Shown here in pieces: positions 1 to 11,000 of a stretch of 31,828 bases of DNA. A program made the translations under genes and the position numbers. Origin of the DNA: Hirudo medicinalis (lineage: Eukaryota; Annelida; Clitellata; Hirudinida; Hirudinidae); NCBI GenBank assembly GCA_011800805.1, contig MPNW01000457.1, positions 55,153-86,980 of the forward strand, written 5' to 3'. The notes beneath the pieces were generated by a model that did not search any database, was not told where the DNA came from, and saw only the letters and a program-made list of their open reading frames with translations. How positions within the stretch are numbered: the stretch's first letter is position 1; the number at the start of each line of letters is the position of its first letter.

Positions 1-2109
1 TGTGGCAGTGCAGACTGGGTTTCGAGCGCTACACATTACGAGTGTTGCCACTACCGCCATATGCAGGAATGTAACCCATTCGGCCAACCTGCACACCTAC
101 AAGCCCTTTTTACGTAATGACCTCTAAATACTCCGACATAATTGGTCGATATATTATTAAACAGTAAGCCACTGCTCAACCACAAGAAGTGGACCATTCT
201 TCAGGATCGATTATTTTTCCTTCGAAGAATTGACGGAGGCTAGCAGGTGGTTGTCCGGGTCAGGCGACCCGTTTTGCCGCCAAGGGAGCAGACGAGATGT
301 ATCCAGGAGAGTGCTTTCTACAACGAGTGCTCGCTGCGGTCGTTTGCAAATAACATTAGCGGATAACGGAACCCCTACAGTCGCTCGGACGTAATCCTGT
401 AAATTTCAAAGCTTCGTTGACGTGAGCACAATGCAGTCTGCATGACGTGATTATTTATGACGTCTAAATGAGGATCAGAGTTTCAAAAATAACAACAAAG
501 ATAAGCTAAACTCCCACTTGCACCTAAATCGATGGTTCTTCAATATGTCTACGATGTTCTCGTTCGGCAGTCCATTCAACCATCCACGTGCACGCGCACT
601 TGGTCATCTTAATAGCCATGTTGACACATTGGAAGTGCCAATAAACAAGGTCACCAAATTGCTCGTTCCTTTTCTTCATTTCCTACGTTATTAAATTCTC
701 TCAGCTTTTTGAGTGTTCCATCTTTTCCAGGCGCATACATTTCCACACATATTATGTTAACCTCTTTAAGACAACAATTACAGACTTAACACACGCTCCC
801 CATTTTTATCGCAATTCTAGAAGTTCAGATTGAACTGGATTCTGTCGAGAACCTAATACGAATAGGGGAACAATGCCACAATGTTCATTCCATAACCTTC
901 AAGAACAGCCGGTCGCGTCTTAAGACCGTGTCACACGTCCACGATACAATGAGCGTCCACCAGATAAGCCACACATAAACATAATGATTCTTAATGTTTA
1001 ATGACCAATTATGCAATTCCTTCACAATAAGAGCTGGTCACGTACTTCAGCTCGGAGAACGTTCGACACGACATAAATCATGTAATCGTATATTAATCAT
1101 TAATGATATTATTACGTCATCATAATCGAACGAGCTTCCTTTAGCTGCCATACAATGGCTGCACGAATCCAACTTAAGAAAGGGAGGCGGCTTTTTAAAA
1201 AGTCACAAGGAAACAATTGAAGTCAAGAGGGGAGAAGGAGTAATTGTTTCTCAGATATTTTCTCAACTGAATGTAATTCTCTTCTTCAAGAAGATTATCG
1301 AAGATGGCGGAAGTAATGTCAGCAGATACATAAGCAGACACAGCAAGGACACTCAACAACGTCTTTGGTTGCGTCGTCAAAATTGACACCGACTAAGCAA
1401 ATTGTTCGTCAGGTGGCGCTCCGAGGAATACGAGGTGCATAGAGAGGTTTGAAATATACAGACAACGGTTTACAAGCAGAACAAAGTAATACCGAGCGAG
1501 TTTATTCGTCCAAGGCACCATGTGAAGGTAAGAAAGTGAAACAACCACCATCACCACCATCATCATCATCATAATCGTCCTCGATCCTTGTCGACAATGA
1601 TGGACGACCATTTGCTCGCTACTGCAATGGGAGGACCACAAGAAGGTCGTTAGAAATGTACATGGCAATAATGCTGCAGTTGCTTTAGTGCTCTACTGAA
1701 ATGAAACCTCAAAAAATGTTCCAATTTCGGGACGACCGAGAGTAGAAACGCCGAAAATTACCGAACGACCGAACGGCAGGCAGTTTACGAAATACACGCA
1801 CGACGACGTAAAAAATGTTTTGATGAACGTAATTTCAAGCTCACAAATTAAAACCCCGCACAAACAAGCCACAAAATAAAAAAATATAAATGTGCAATAG
1901 AAACAATGCACTTACAAGAAAACAATGCCCTGATGAATCAATGAAACGAGAAATATCGAGCACCGAAATACTTGCCGGAGGAAAGGCTCCGAAATCGTCC
2001 AAAAACCTGATCGGACAAGAAAAAAAGTTCTCGAAATCTGAGGCATATCACATTGAAACCGTCGGTAGGTCGGCCGTGCAAGTATCTAAAGCGATCGCTA
2101 ACAAATTGA
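1..2109. other. Intergenic, no gene recognised
   Basis: No reading frame here shows a family motif, a convincing exon chain or an RNA-gene signature. The short open frames carry no recognisable domain. The only structure I can name is a short CAC/CAT-rich tract near 1545-1575. The region lies downstream of the minus-strand F-box gene, so it could hold further 3' exons of that gene, but I saw no leucine-rich repeats in it. Confidence 0.5.
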
Positions 2110-2115
2110 TTTATT
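2110..2115 (-). other. Poly(A) signal of the F-box gene
   Basis: TTTATT on the plus strand reads AATAAA on the minus strand. It lies 66 bases past the stop codon of the F-box gene, a normal distance for a cleavage signal, and supports 2181 as the end of the coding region. Confidence 0.45.
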
Positions 2116-2180
2116 TTTTGAATTCCAACAAGTACAAAAACCTTTCAAAACAAAAGCCAGAGAACACAGGGTAATGTACT

Positions 2181-4373
2181 TTATGTCTCAGACCTGATGT
2201 GAGCCCTGCAGAAACAAACTTCCGAAAGGAGGCGTTCGAGATCGGGGTAGAGAGAGTTCCTCCAGTCGGGCGAAAGGTCGAGGTCGTTCAACGTCACCAG
2301 GTTCGGCGCCCCGCTGACCAGCACCCCATACATGCAAGGGGGGTCGACCACGAAGTTCGGATTCTCGAACGGCCATTGGGTGAGAACTCGTGACACCCTG
2401 TACGTCTTCAACTTCGGGGCGTCGACGACGTTAAAGTACACGCCCCTGCACTGAGAAGTATTAAAACAAAGGTTACTTTCAGTAACCAATGCATTATAAC
2501 AGAAGGCATTGCAAAATATGTTTGTACAGTTTCAGCCACCTGAGAAATGTCAAATTCAACAAGGGAGGAAGAACTGATTTGATAAAGTCTGAATCCTCCG
2601 TAATTCTCCGACCACAACTCCAGCGAGAGCTTCTCCAGATGGGGGAAGCAGCGGAGAAATCGAGAGAACTCCTCGGGCATCACCACCCCGTAGGCAAAAT
2701 ACTTTTTCAGTTCTAAAACTTTCAGGGAAGTCAGTCGAGAGAATGCCTGGGAAATATATATAAAAAAAAAAAATTACAGTTATTATCAATATTTATAGAA
2801 TTACGCAACACATGTTCAAAGGCGTCTTATTAATATTTGGCAATCTGAAGGCCACGTCACAACTTCACTTCGAATGCATGATTTATTGGCACAAAATGAC
2901 GAACGAAAAATGTTTCTCGAAGAAAATAATCCGATATAACAATCTGACCGATGCAATAACCTACCACTGCATACAAGCTTCTTCATCTCAGAACAATGTA
3001 AAGTAATTATAAAATAAAAAATTGAAATGTTTCTAAAAATATTCCTTAATTGCAGCTAAAAATAAACTTTCTAAGAAGTTGTAGTAAAACAAATGCTAAT
3101 GAGAACTTGAAAACACGGCAATTAAATTGAATTTCTGATTGAAACATAAAAGAAAACTGTTCTCGGGAAACGAGTTTATTTGTCGATCAAACGAAACTAG
3201 AAAATATTTAATATCCGGAACAACGACCTCTACGGATTTCTCCGACCAATCGAACGGCAGGTGCAGTTCTTCCGTGTTCGGTGCCACGGCAGTGAAGAGA
3301 TCGAACAACCTGATGAAGTATCGCTGCCTCAGTCTCCTCCTCGAAGTCAAGTCCTTCAAGTCGCTGTGCGACCAGGTGGCGCTGGTGGATTGCGAGACGA
3401 AAGATTTCTTGAAAACCGTCTCCGTCCAGTTAATGTCGGCGCTCCTGAGATCCTTCAGGCGACACGACTTCAACAAGTCCGGCAGAAGTTCTCTCCACCC
3501 GTCGTCGGGATCCCCGATGTCGAATGAAAATTTCAAATGTCTGAAAATTATTCTTTATTTGATTGATTAAAGTCTGTTGCATAACTAAGATGAAAATGAT
3601 TCAAACAATGCATGATATAAATACAATAATGACATCCTTTAATGAACACCTTTAAATGTAGTTCAAAAAGCATATTTTAAATCAATCAATATCAAAGACA
3701 AAATACTTGTGGCAACAATATCAATATGTAATAAGATGGAAACCATAACATCTGATCCTGACAATCATTCATAAGAGGCAAATGTGAAATAAATGTCACA
3801 ACAAAACTTATCTGACTTGACTATTGGCTTGATTGATATCAACAAGTTCATAAAAGTCTTCATTCTGTTTGCATAATCATAATAACAGAGCATGGAGCAC
3901 TCCCTGTGCTGATTATTGTGAGATTTCAAACAAAAGTTAAAGTCTGTAAAATCAACATTTGTCCACACTGAAGGATTTCTGATGAGCAAGTTCCAGTCTT
4001 TACAAACACAGAGAGCCACTCCAAGAGTTTTACAACTCAGATTTGAAAATATCATCAACTTTACGTGATCGGGAAGATCATGGAATTCGCAAGCATTCTT
4101 GTTTGACGAATTAAAACATTTATTTCTCATAAAATTGACTAGATCCGAAAACATGGTTGATGTAAAATGACCAGCGGTTTCCCGTAAAATTGATCCGTAT
4201 GAATGAGTTCTGCTATCGTATCCAAGGGATTTACTGTAGCATCCAGGATCACCCATACATTCGTTTCCTTTTGGCTCAAATCCATCTTGGGACGCTCTAA
4301 AAGAATCAAATTCAAACGACACCGAAACTGACCGTATCCTTCGGAATCTCACAGAAACGCCAGTGTTGGCCAT
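2181..4373 (-). CDS. F-box and leucine-rich-repeat protein, four exons
   Basis: Probable substrate-recognition subunit of an SCF (Skp1-Cullin-F-box) ubiquitin ligase. Proposed exons on the minus strand are 4373-3808, 3540 to about 3228, 2746-2540 and 2450-2181, giving about 451 residues; all junction phases agree. The F-box is at residues 99-143 (LPDHVKLMIFSNL, then VCKDWNLLI and SVW). Degenerate leucine-rich repeats follow in exons 2-4, for example LTSLKVLEL, FPHLEKLSLEL, APKLKTY and APNLVTL. The start at 4373 has a good context (TCCATGG) but is not certain: the first 90 or so residues are low in recognisable structure and a TTCTTTTAG acceptor-like string lies inside them. The donor of exon 2 could be at 3228 (GAG/GTCGTT) or 3234 (TCC/GTAGAG), both in phase 0. 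Exons 2-4 are clearly more GC-rich than the introns. The substrate cannot be inferred. Confidence 0.8.
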
Positions 4374-4934
4374 GGATGTACCCCAAAAACAATCAAACTC
4401 TAAACAAAAAATCCCTTTGATCAAGCAAACCCCCTACAAACATTCCCCGCCTTACTGATGAATTGCAACGGACCAAAGCAGACCACACGGACCGGCCAAT
4501 GATACCCACTATTGATTTGTTTACTACGACCGAGTTACCGTACGAAAATAGGGCTACGGAATGCATAAATATCCAAAAAATAGGTCATAATGTACTAATA
4601 TAGTGTAAACAACGAAAGTTTATATTTAACTGATCCATTAACCTCGTTCATTTTATACTTATTTGTTACTTGCTTTTAAATTGCTCTTTGAATTATTAAA
4701 TAAAATAAATAATAATATATAATATTGCGCAGTAGTACACATAATTGTATTTGTTTTATAAAATTCTGAAAGTTTAGAAAAATATTTTTTAATAACATTT
4801 TATATTGATGACAAAGGTTTCTTATTTAAAATTCATTGCTAAAGAAGAGTTAAAATTATAAATTTACTTTTAAATTGTTTAATGTTTATCCCGTGTTGTT
4901 TTGATTCACCTTTGGTTCTCGTGAAACGTCTAAT
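4374..4934. promoter_or_regulatory. Divergent promoter region between F-box and SAMTOR genes
   Basis: This 561-bp spacer separates two start codons that point away from each other, so it should contain both promoters. The half nearer the F-box gene (about 4440-4560) is more GC-rich and has a CCAAT at about 4496. The other half is AT-rich. I see no convincing TATA box at the expected distance from either start. Confidence 0.5.
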
Positions 4935-6460
4935 ATGTCTTATTTAAGCGATGATGTTAAAAATGTTAACAACAAGGGAACACACGAGCTACTTTCATCG
5001 TTTGTGAAAAGTGTTCACAGGAAATTGAAAGAGAGTTACAAAGGCTGGCGAATATAACTATTAGCTGAAATAATCAAGCACTTGCTCATTTATGATGATT
5101 TTCAACAGATAACATTTTGAAAGGCGAGCGAGCAGACCAAGTTTGGGAAGAGCATTGTGCGGATACTCAACTTTTATCGCAATATGCAAACGCCATGCAC
5201 CGATTAGCCAAAGGATTTTGGAGTGACAGTATAGATGGCAATAGAATAATATGGTGCCACAAATATATAGAATCATATTTTTACGGGGGCATATTGCATA
5301 AATTAAGACTGAAAGATCTGAAATGTTCTCAATACAACAAAACAGAAAACAAATCATTGGAGGACGTGAGTAATGACATTGTTTTGAGCTTTTAGTTGAA
5401 CTTTCAAAATAATTATATTTTTCTTTCAAAGGCTGAAGTGATGTAAGAATTTTATTGTTGACTGAAAACATGGGATCAGTGATCATGTTTCAATTGTTAC
5501 AATTTAGAAAGCATCCCACAGATGGCAGGATCAGGATATTAGATGTTGGTAGCTGTTACAATCCATTTAAAGGTTGTGACAAGTTTTGTGTGGTTGCTCT
5601 CGACCTGTATCCAGCAGTTGAAGTAAACTTAAATAATTTTAGAAATTATCAAATCAAACATATGTTAATTTTGATCTTTGGTGCTGACAGTCCGTTCTGC
5701 AATGTGACTTTCTCAAACTAAAAATAAGTACATCCTTGGAAAGGGGTCCAAGGGTTGATGTTGATGATGTAGCTGATGCTGTATCATTGGATAAATACCT
5801 GGAAAATTTGGAAGGCCATCTGGAGTCTCTTCCTTCAAATCTTTTCCATGTGGTGGTCTTTTCTCTTTTCCTCGATTATCTTCCATCATCAGAGCAGAGA
5901 CTCCTTTCATGTGTGAAGGCTCACTCTCTTCTTGTTGAGGGTCTTTTCATTTACAAATTATATTTGCAAAATGTTAATATCATTAACATTACAGCAATAG
6001 TGTTAATAACCTGATTCACATTATGTAAATATATGACATACGTAAAGGGTGTTATAAACTGATGACAGAAAATTACATGAATTTGTTGTTATAAAATACA
6101 GATGGCATCTTGATAGTCATTTGTCCTGACTCTCGCAAACAGCACCGCAACCAACATATAACCAAGAGCTGGAAAACAGCCATCGAGAGTGTTGGCTTCA
6201 AGAGATGCACTTACGAAAAACTTGAACATCTACATTGCATGGCATTCAGAAAAGTGTTGTCTAAATCACCTTATTCTATGGTTGATGGGGTTAAACAAGA
6301 GGCTCCATTCTGGTTCTCCATGGTCAACCTTATCAAAGTTCCTCAAGACAATAGGGATGCTACCCAAGAAGTTCCAAAGCCCAACTTTGATGAATCTCAA
6401 GGCCACCAAGATGGACATGATTTTTTGGGTGAACTTCCACTATATGTGCCAATAGATTGA
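4935..6460 (+). CDS. SAMTOR: SAMTOR, S-adenosylmethionine sensor upstream of mTORC1
   Basis: Orthologue of SAMTOR (BMT2/C7orf60), a Rossmann-fold SAM-binding protein that in animals associates with GATOR1-KICSTOR and restrains mTORC1 when SAM is low. Proposed exons are 4935 to 5034 (or 5043), 5109-5365, 5432-5442, 5508-5622, 5691-5940 and 6102-6460, giving 363 (or 366) residues against about 405 in human. Family landmarks: VKSVHRKL near the N-terminus, VWEEHC, the SAM-binding LDVGSCYNPF with G137, ALDLYPAVE with D155, LFHVVVFSLFLDYLPS, and CPDSRKQHRN followed by KSWKTAIESVGFKR. G137 and D155 are 18 residues apart, as are G172 and D190, which contact SAM in the human protein. The linker before the Rossmann core and the C-terminal tail are shorter than in vertebrates. 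Introns are 65-161 nt. The ATG at 4935 is the first in frame before the conserved helix. Confidence 0.9.
5432..5442 (+). other. SAMTOR: 11-nt microexon of SAMTOR
   Basis: Exon 2 ends in phase 0 at a strong donor (GAC/GTGAGT), while the SAM-binding exon can only be entered after TTTAG at 5507, which needs phase 2. The 11 bases after TTTCAAAG and before GTAAGA supply exactly that shift and encode Ala-Glu-Val plus two bases. The flanking introns are 66 and 65 nt. Without it, the reading frame stops at once or is lost. Confidence 0.65.
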
Positions 6461-6895
6461 AATTAAATACCTTGAGAAAAACTGGGTTTGATGTTACTGC
6501 CAACATAGCAGTAGATTATTCATTCAAAATGTTTCAAATTTTTAGAATATTCACTTATTAAATTAGTTTTGGAATGTTGGGCTGAAAATTCAAATGATTA
6601 GTGGCTATTTTATAGATCCTCTTTTCAAGTGAATGCTGATTGTTGAAATTCAGCATTAAATTATGTTTATATTATTTGGGAGAAGGCAATCCTCTAGCTC
6701 ACCATCATTCTTAGGCTAGCATTAACTCGAAACAGTCCTTTTGAGGGCTACATTAATTACCAACAATTGCATATAATTACGCTGTTGTTTAGTTCATATT
6801 TCAACTCAATTTGTTTCATTTGTATATTTATTTATGAAGTAAGAAAATTTGCTTTTAATCAATAGGTGGGTGGAGTTTATTTTGTTATGAATATT

Positions 6896-6901
6896 AATAA
6901 A
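6896..6901 (+). other. Poly(A) signal of SAMTOR
   Basis: AATAAA lies 436 bases after the SAMTOR stop codon. It is the first full AATAAA on this strand after the gene. The ATTAAA directly after the stop is too close to be the main signal. Confidence 0.4.
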
Positions 6902-7029
6902 GCAGCTTCTTTATAATTTTGTTTCTTTCTGTTTTACCTTAACAAAGGCCTTGTTCGTACTTTTTTTACCCTTGCACATTGGGATTTAGCATTTTGTAAG
7001 TGAAAATTATATTATGGTTTAAAAACATT

Positions 7030-7250
7030 TCCTATTATTCATAATATTATTTAATTAATTAATAATAATATTTATTTTATTAACATATTAATTTTTTATA
7101 TTAATATTTTATTAATATATAATTTAGAAATTAATAATATAATTAATAATAATATTTCCAATATAATTATTTAATAAGACATTAATAATATTATAATAAT
7201 TATTATAATAATAATAAATTCATAATATATTTAAAGTTTTTTTTAGCCTT
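7030..7250. repeat. AT-only low-complexity tract
   Basis: Almost pure A/T sequence built of TTAAT, AATAAT and ATTATA strings with many short self-complementary stretches. No terminal repeat or target duplication is clear enough to call a transposon. Confidence 0.6.
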
Positions 7251-7499
7251 TCAAAAAAGATATTTACATTTGTGCAATGAATATTTATAAATTGTATTTA
7301 GATTCAGATTTGTTTGGTCTCAAAGTTTTTCAGAATTTTTGATTATCCAACGGGGACTGATGTATCTCTGTTACGTTTTAAAGAGTAATTGGAAGATAAT
7401 GTACAAATCTTATAGGCTTTGAAGGATGGTTGTTAGCCTAGGTGAAGATTATTGTTAATAATCTCAGCACTGGCAAAACAGTCCCTTGCTACTTAATAC

Positions 7500-7880
7500 C
7501 AAACAATGATAATGATATTCATAATAGAAATAATAATGAATGATGATAATAATGACAGTGATAATAATAACAACAGCACCAATAATAATATTAGTAAATG
7601 TGGTAAATATAGATGAGTGTACCATTTGTGAGACTACTCAATAATCAATGTCAGAAAAATCTTAGCCAACAGACATTGCCATCCATGATATCGGTGATGA
7701 TGATGATGACGACGGCGACGATGGCGATGATGATGATGATAATGATGACGACGACAATAATAATAATAATAATAATAATAATGATGATAATGATAATGAT
7801 AAAATAATGATGAATGATAATGATAACGATTATGATAATGATTACGATAAAATAATAATGAATGATAACAATGATGATAC
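7500..7880. repeat. AAT/GAT/GAC microsatellite cluster
   Basis: Interrupted trinucleotide repeats (AAT, GAT, GAC, CGA variants) form most of this stretch. The densest part is 7695-7880. Open frames through it encode only runs of Met, Ile or Asp/Asn and are not genes. Confidence 0.85.
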
Positions 7881-7920
7881 TAAAGTCTTGATCACTCAGG
7901 CTAATAACAATCAAAGATTC

Positions 7921-7947
7921 GATATATGTATATATATGTATAAAAAC

Positions 7948-8006
<59 letters not shown>

Positions 8007-8011
8007 TATAT
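7921..8011. repeat. TA-dinucleotide microsatellite
   Basis: A nearly pure run of TA with a few TG and AAA interruptions. It ends about 30 bases before the TNF-A start codon, so it occupies the place where the 5' untranslated region or promoter would be expected. Confidence 0.9.
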
Positions 8012-8040
8012 TGTGAAATTCACTATGTTAGCAAGAAGTA

Positions 8041-11000
8041 ATGAAATCTGAAGGAATATGTTCTGATTCATTACATAAACAACCACCACATGAAAAAGTC
8101 CACAAGATTGCGAACCGATTTGAGAAAAAAGATAATGTTCTGGCTGGTTATTTGATTCAAGACCTTGAGAAATCTAAGGATTTGACAGAAATTTTACAAA
8201 AGTCTTCACAAATCGGATTTTCAAAAAGAAACGCTGTTTATGAAGCAAGTCCAAGGAGAGTTCGGCTTTGTATCATCGGATTCAACCATTTGAGAACTGG
8301 TTTAGCTGCAGTGTGCATAGGTCTCCTTGCCATCTACATAATCAAGTTGGAAAACTTGAAAAAAGAACTACTTTGTCATCCTTGCATTGACCTTAGCTTA
8401 AAGGAACATTCCCATCGCTGTAAATACGATACAAGGAAGTTTCAGGAGCACTTGGCCAGGGTAGATGTCATTACTCCTGTTGCTTGAATTATTATTTTAT
8501 TTTGCTTATTCTTTTCAACTTTTATTTCAGAAGTTCAGAGTTGATATTTCAGGTAAACATTGGAATTCGTGGTGATATGCAATAATATACTTATAAGCAC
8601 TGATACTCGGACCTTGAAGTTAATGGATGACAAATCCTCAGAGGATCGTCCCATTATTTCGAAATTTCTTTCTGAAAACAACTCCCGTAAATCGGGCTTT
8701 AGCATGGTCCTCATTACCCTTTTCACGTCAGATTCTCTACTCTCTTCAAGTAAAGCGACTTTGTAGACTCATTGATCGCACATTTTATCTTCTTTGTACA
8801 TCATAAGAGCACTCAAATATGTTTGCCGATTCCAGACGCGAGTCCTTCGCCTTATCGCAGCATAGTGACATGGCGTCTTGGAGCAATATAAATTAACGTT
8901 TTTGGCAGGATTTGTGCAAGTTTGTTCTAATCTGGTCCTGCAGTGGGCGGTAATGGGCACATAAGATGATTAAGAAGGCCTTTACCTGTCTTGTCAAACA
9001 TTTGCAACTACTAGAAAATCTAAAAATAAAAAAATCTAAATGATTCATTCTTAAATAAGTATTCGTTATTTGCTCAGTTGACCAATTAAATCGTGTCCAT
9101 TGTATAAACGAGAGGTCAGCAATTTTTCCACATCAAATCTGTCTGGGAGTGCATTTAATATTAAAGTCCCTACATGGCGAGATATTTAGGAACTGGAACA
9201 ACCGGCTTACTCATTTGTACCAATTTTCCAAATTTGTTTCCCAAATCTTTAACTGGACCGGTTAATACGCAGTTTGACATTCATAAACCCAGTGCCGGAT
9301 TTAGCCAGGTGGAGACATCGGTGCTATATGGTGTTGGAGGCCCACAGACCACCGAACCGGTCGCCACGGCCGATTGGCAATTGCCCTAGAGTTGCAGGTC
9401 CAGAGAAAAAGCAGAGATATTAAATATAGAAATGAGTCAAGATTCATTTCAGAATATGGAGATAATACTTCACATGTAACTGGCGCTGATGGTCAGCAGT
9501 TGTAGTGCCGAGCATTCGTTCTCAAAGATGAAACTAGTGAAGAACAGACTTCCTACATCGATGTGCAATGATCTCAACTAGCTCTCTAGTTCGACATTCC
9601 GCTAAGATCAACTTTGAGGATTTTATAACCGCACGAGTGTGCGAAGATGAAAGCATCGAAAGGTTCACTATTAAACGTTCAATATAGCCGAAGACCTTAC
9701 TTAGTTGTAGGCTACCTAACACTTAGCTGAGTCAAAGGTACCATAATAACAATGCTGCGTACAAAGCGCAGTACTGTTAGATTGTACGACATTTGCGTTT
9801 GATAGATCTGTATTAATCTCTCTGATTAATATATTGATCTAATTTGCTCTTAAATGCAAAGCGAAATTTTTTTCTTTAGTTGGTGGAGGTCTTCGCGTAA
9901 TGGCCCATCCCGACCGTCCTCTTTTTTGCGGACGATGATGAATGATAAGATTTATTAGAAAGAGGTAGCTAGCTATTAGCCAAACTTTGTGAGATGTAGA
10001 TCAATCATCAACCAAGCCTAAAGGCGTCTCTCTCGATTTTATCAATTAATGATGTCGGTCTTGCATCATCGGTTGCACCCTTGCTTGAGAAGAAATCTTT
10101 GTGGAAAGGTTATGGGTCACCAAACCTCGACTTTCATTGGTTCCACTTTGATCTTTCTTTCGTCTCTGTTTTCAGGTCAATAAATGTAACTTTTTTGAAC
10201 GCGCTTTTTTTTAATCAGCACTTCGAAACATGCCTTATCTGGCCATGGTCAGTTGGGGTGTAAAGATGAAGATTTATTTTGCTGAAAAGCCCTTGTAAGT
10301 GTCTACCGACATGCCTCAATTTTGAGAGTCTCAATTTGGCAATGGGATTATTAAAGATCAAGCGCATAATTGCAAATTGGAGACCTTTCTTGCATTAGTA
10401 AAATACAAAATATAAATTTAGTAAAGGTGTAAATGTGTAATGAATGTAGTGTGAGGCATTCCTTAAAACGTGTTGCAGAAACAAGGCAAAACCTGAATTC
10501 CTGTTATTCGAGGTGTTCTGCTCGGCTGGTCCTCCAAGGTGACATCCAAAGCGACTCCAACTCCCGTTGGTGATATTATTTGTAACTTTGACATTTAATT
10601 ACTTGAAGTCATTTAGAGTCGAATATATAATAAATTAAAGAAGTAAAAACATCAACAGACAGATACGATATGCATATGATTTTATGTGATATTTATAATA
10701 CCTAAATAATAACATTTACATATAAATATATATGTATTGAAATGTATTTTAATTTTCTCTTAATTTATTTTATATTTTTTAGTATGATTCAGTTGTTAGA
10801 CTTTGAAAAATTGAAGCTTACTCAAAGAGTGTTTGACAAAACCACCTGAATTACGCGGATGACCTAAAACTTAAATTTACTTCCTATTATTGATAGTTCA
10901 GTTATATTTACCTTCAGCATATTATTTTTTTCTTAGAATCCTGTTTAATGGTTGCTATATTTTAAAAACTGGCTTGTTACTTCCGAGTAAAGTGACATGC

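Noticed and set aside
1195..1389. Minus-strand open frame considered as a further F-box gene exon
   Set aside because: No leucine-rich repeat, and the F-box gene already has a stop and a nearby poly(A) signal.
3139..3570. Plus-strand open frame of 143 codons over the F-box gene exon 2
   Set aside because: Antisense shadow of a leucine-rich-repeat exon whose splice phases fit the minus-strand model.
7613..8016. Met/Ile/Asp-rich and Tyr/Ile-rich open frames
   Set aside because: Low-complexity translations of GAT and TA microsatellites.
9174..9389. Open frame of 71 codons in TNF-A intron 3
   Set aside because: GC-richer than its surroundings but with no motif; it may be transposon debris, not enough to annotate as a gene.
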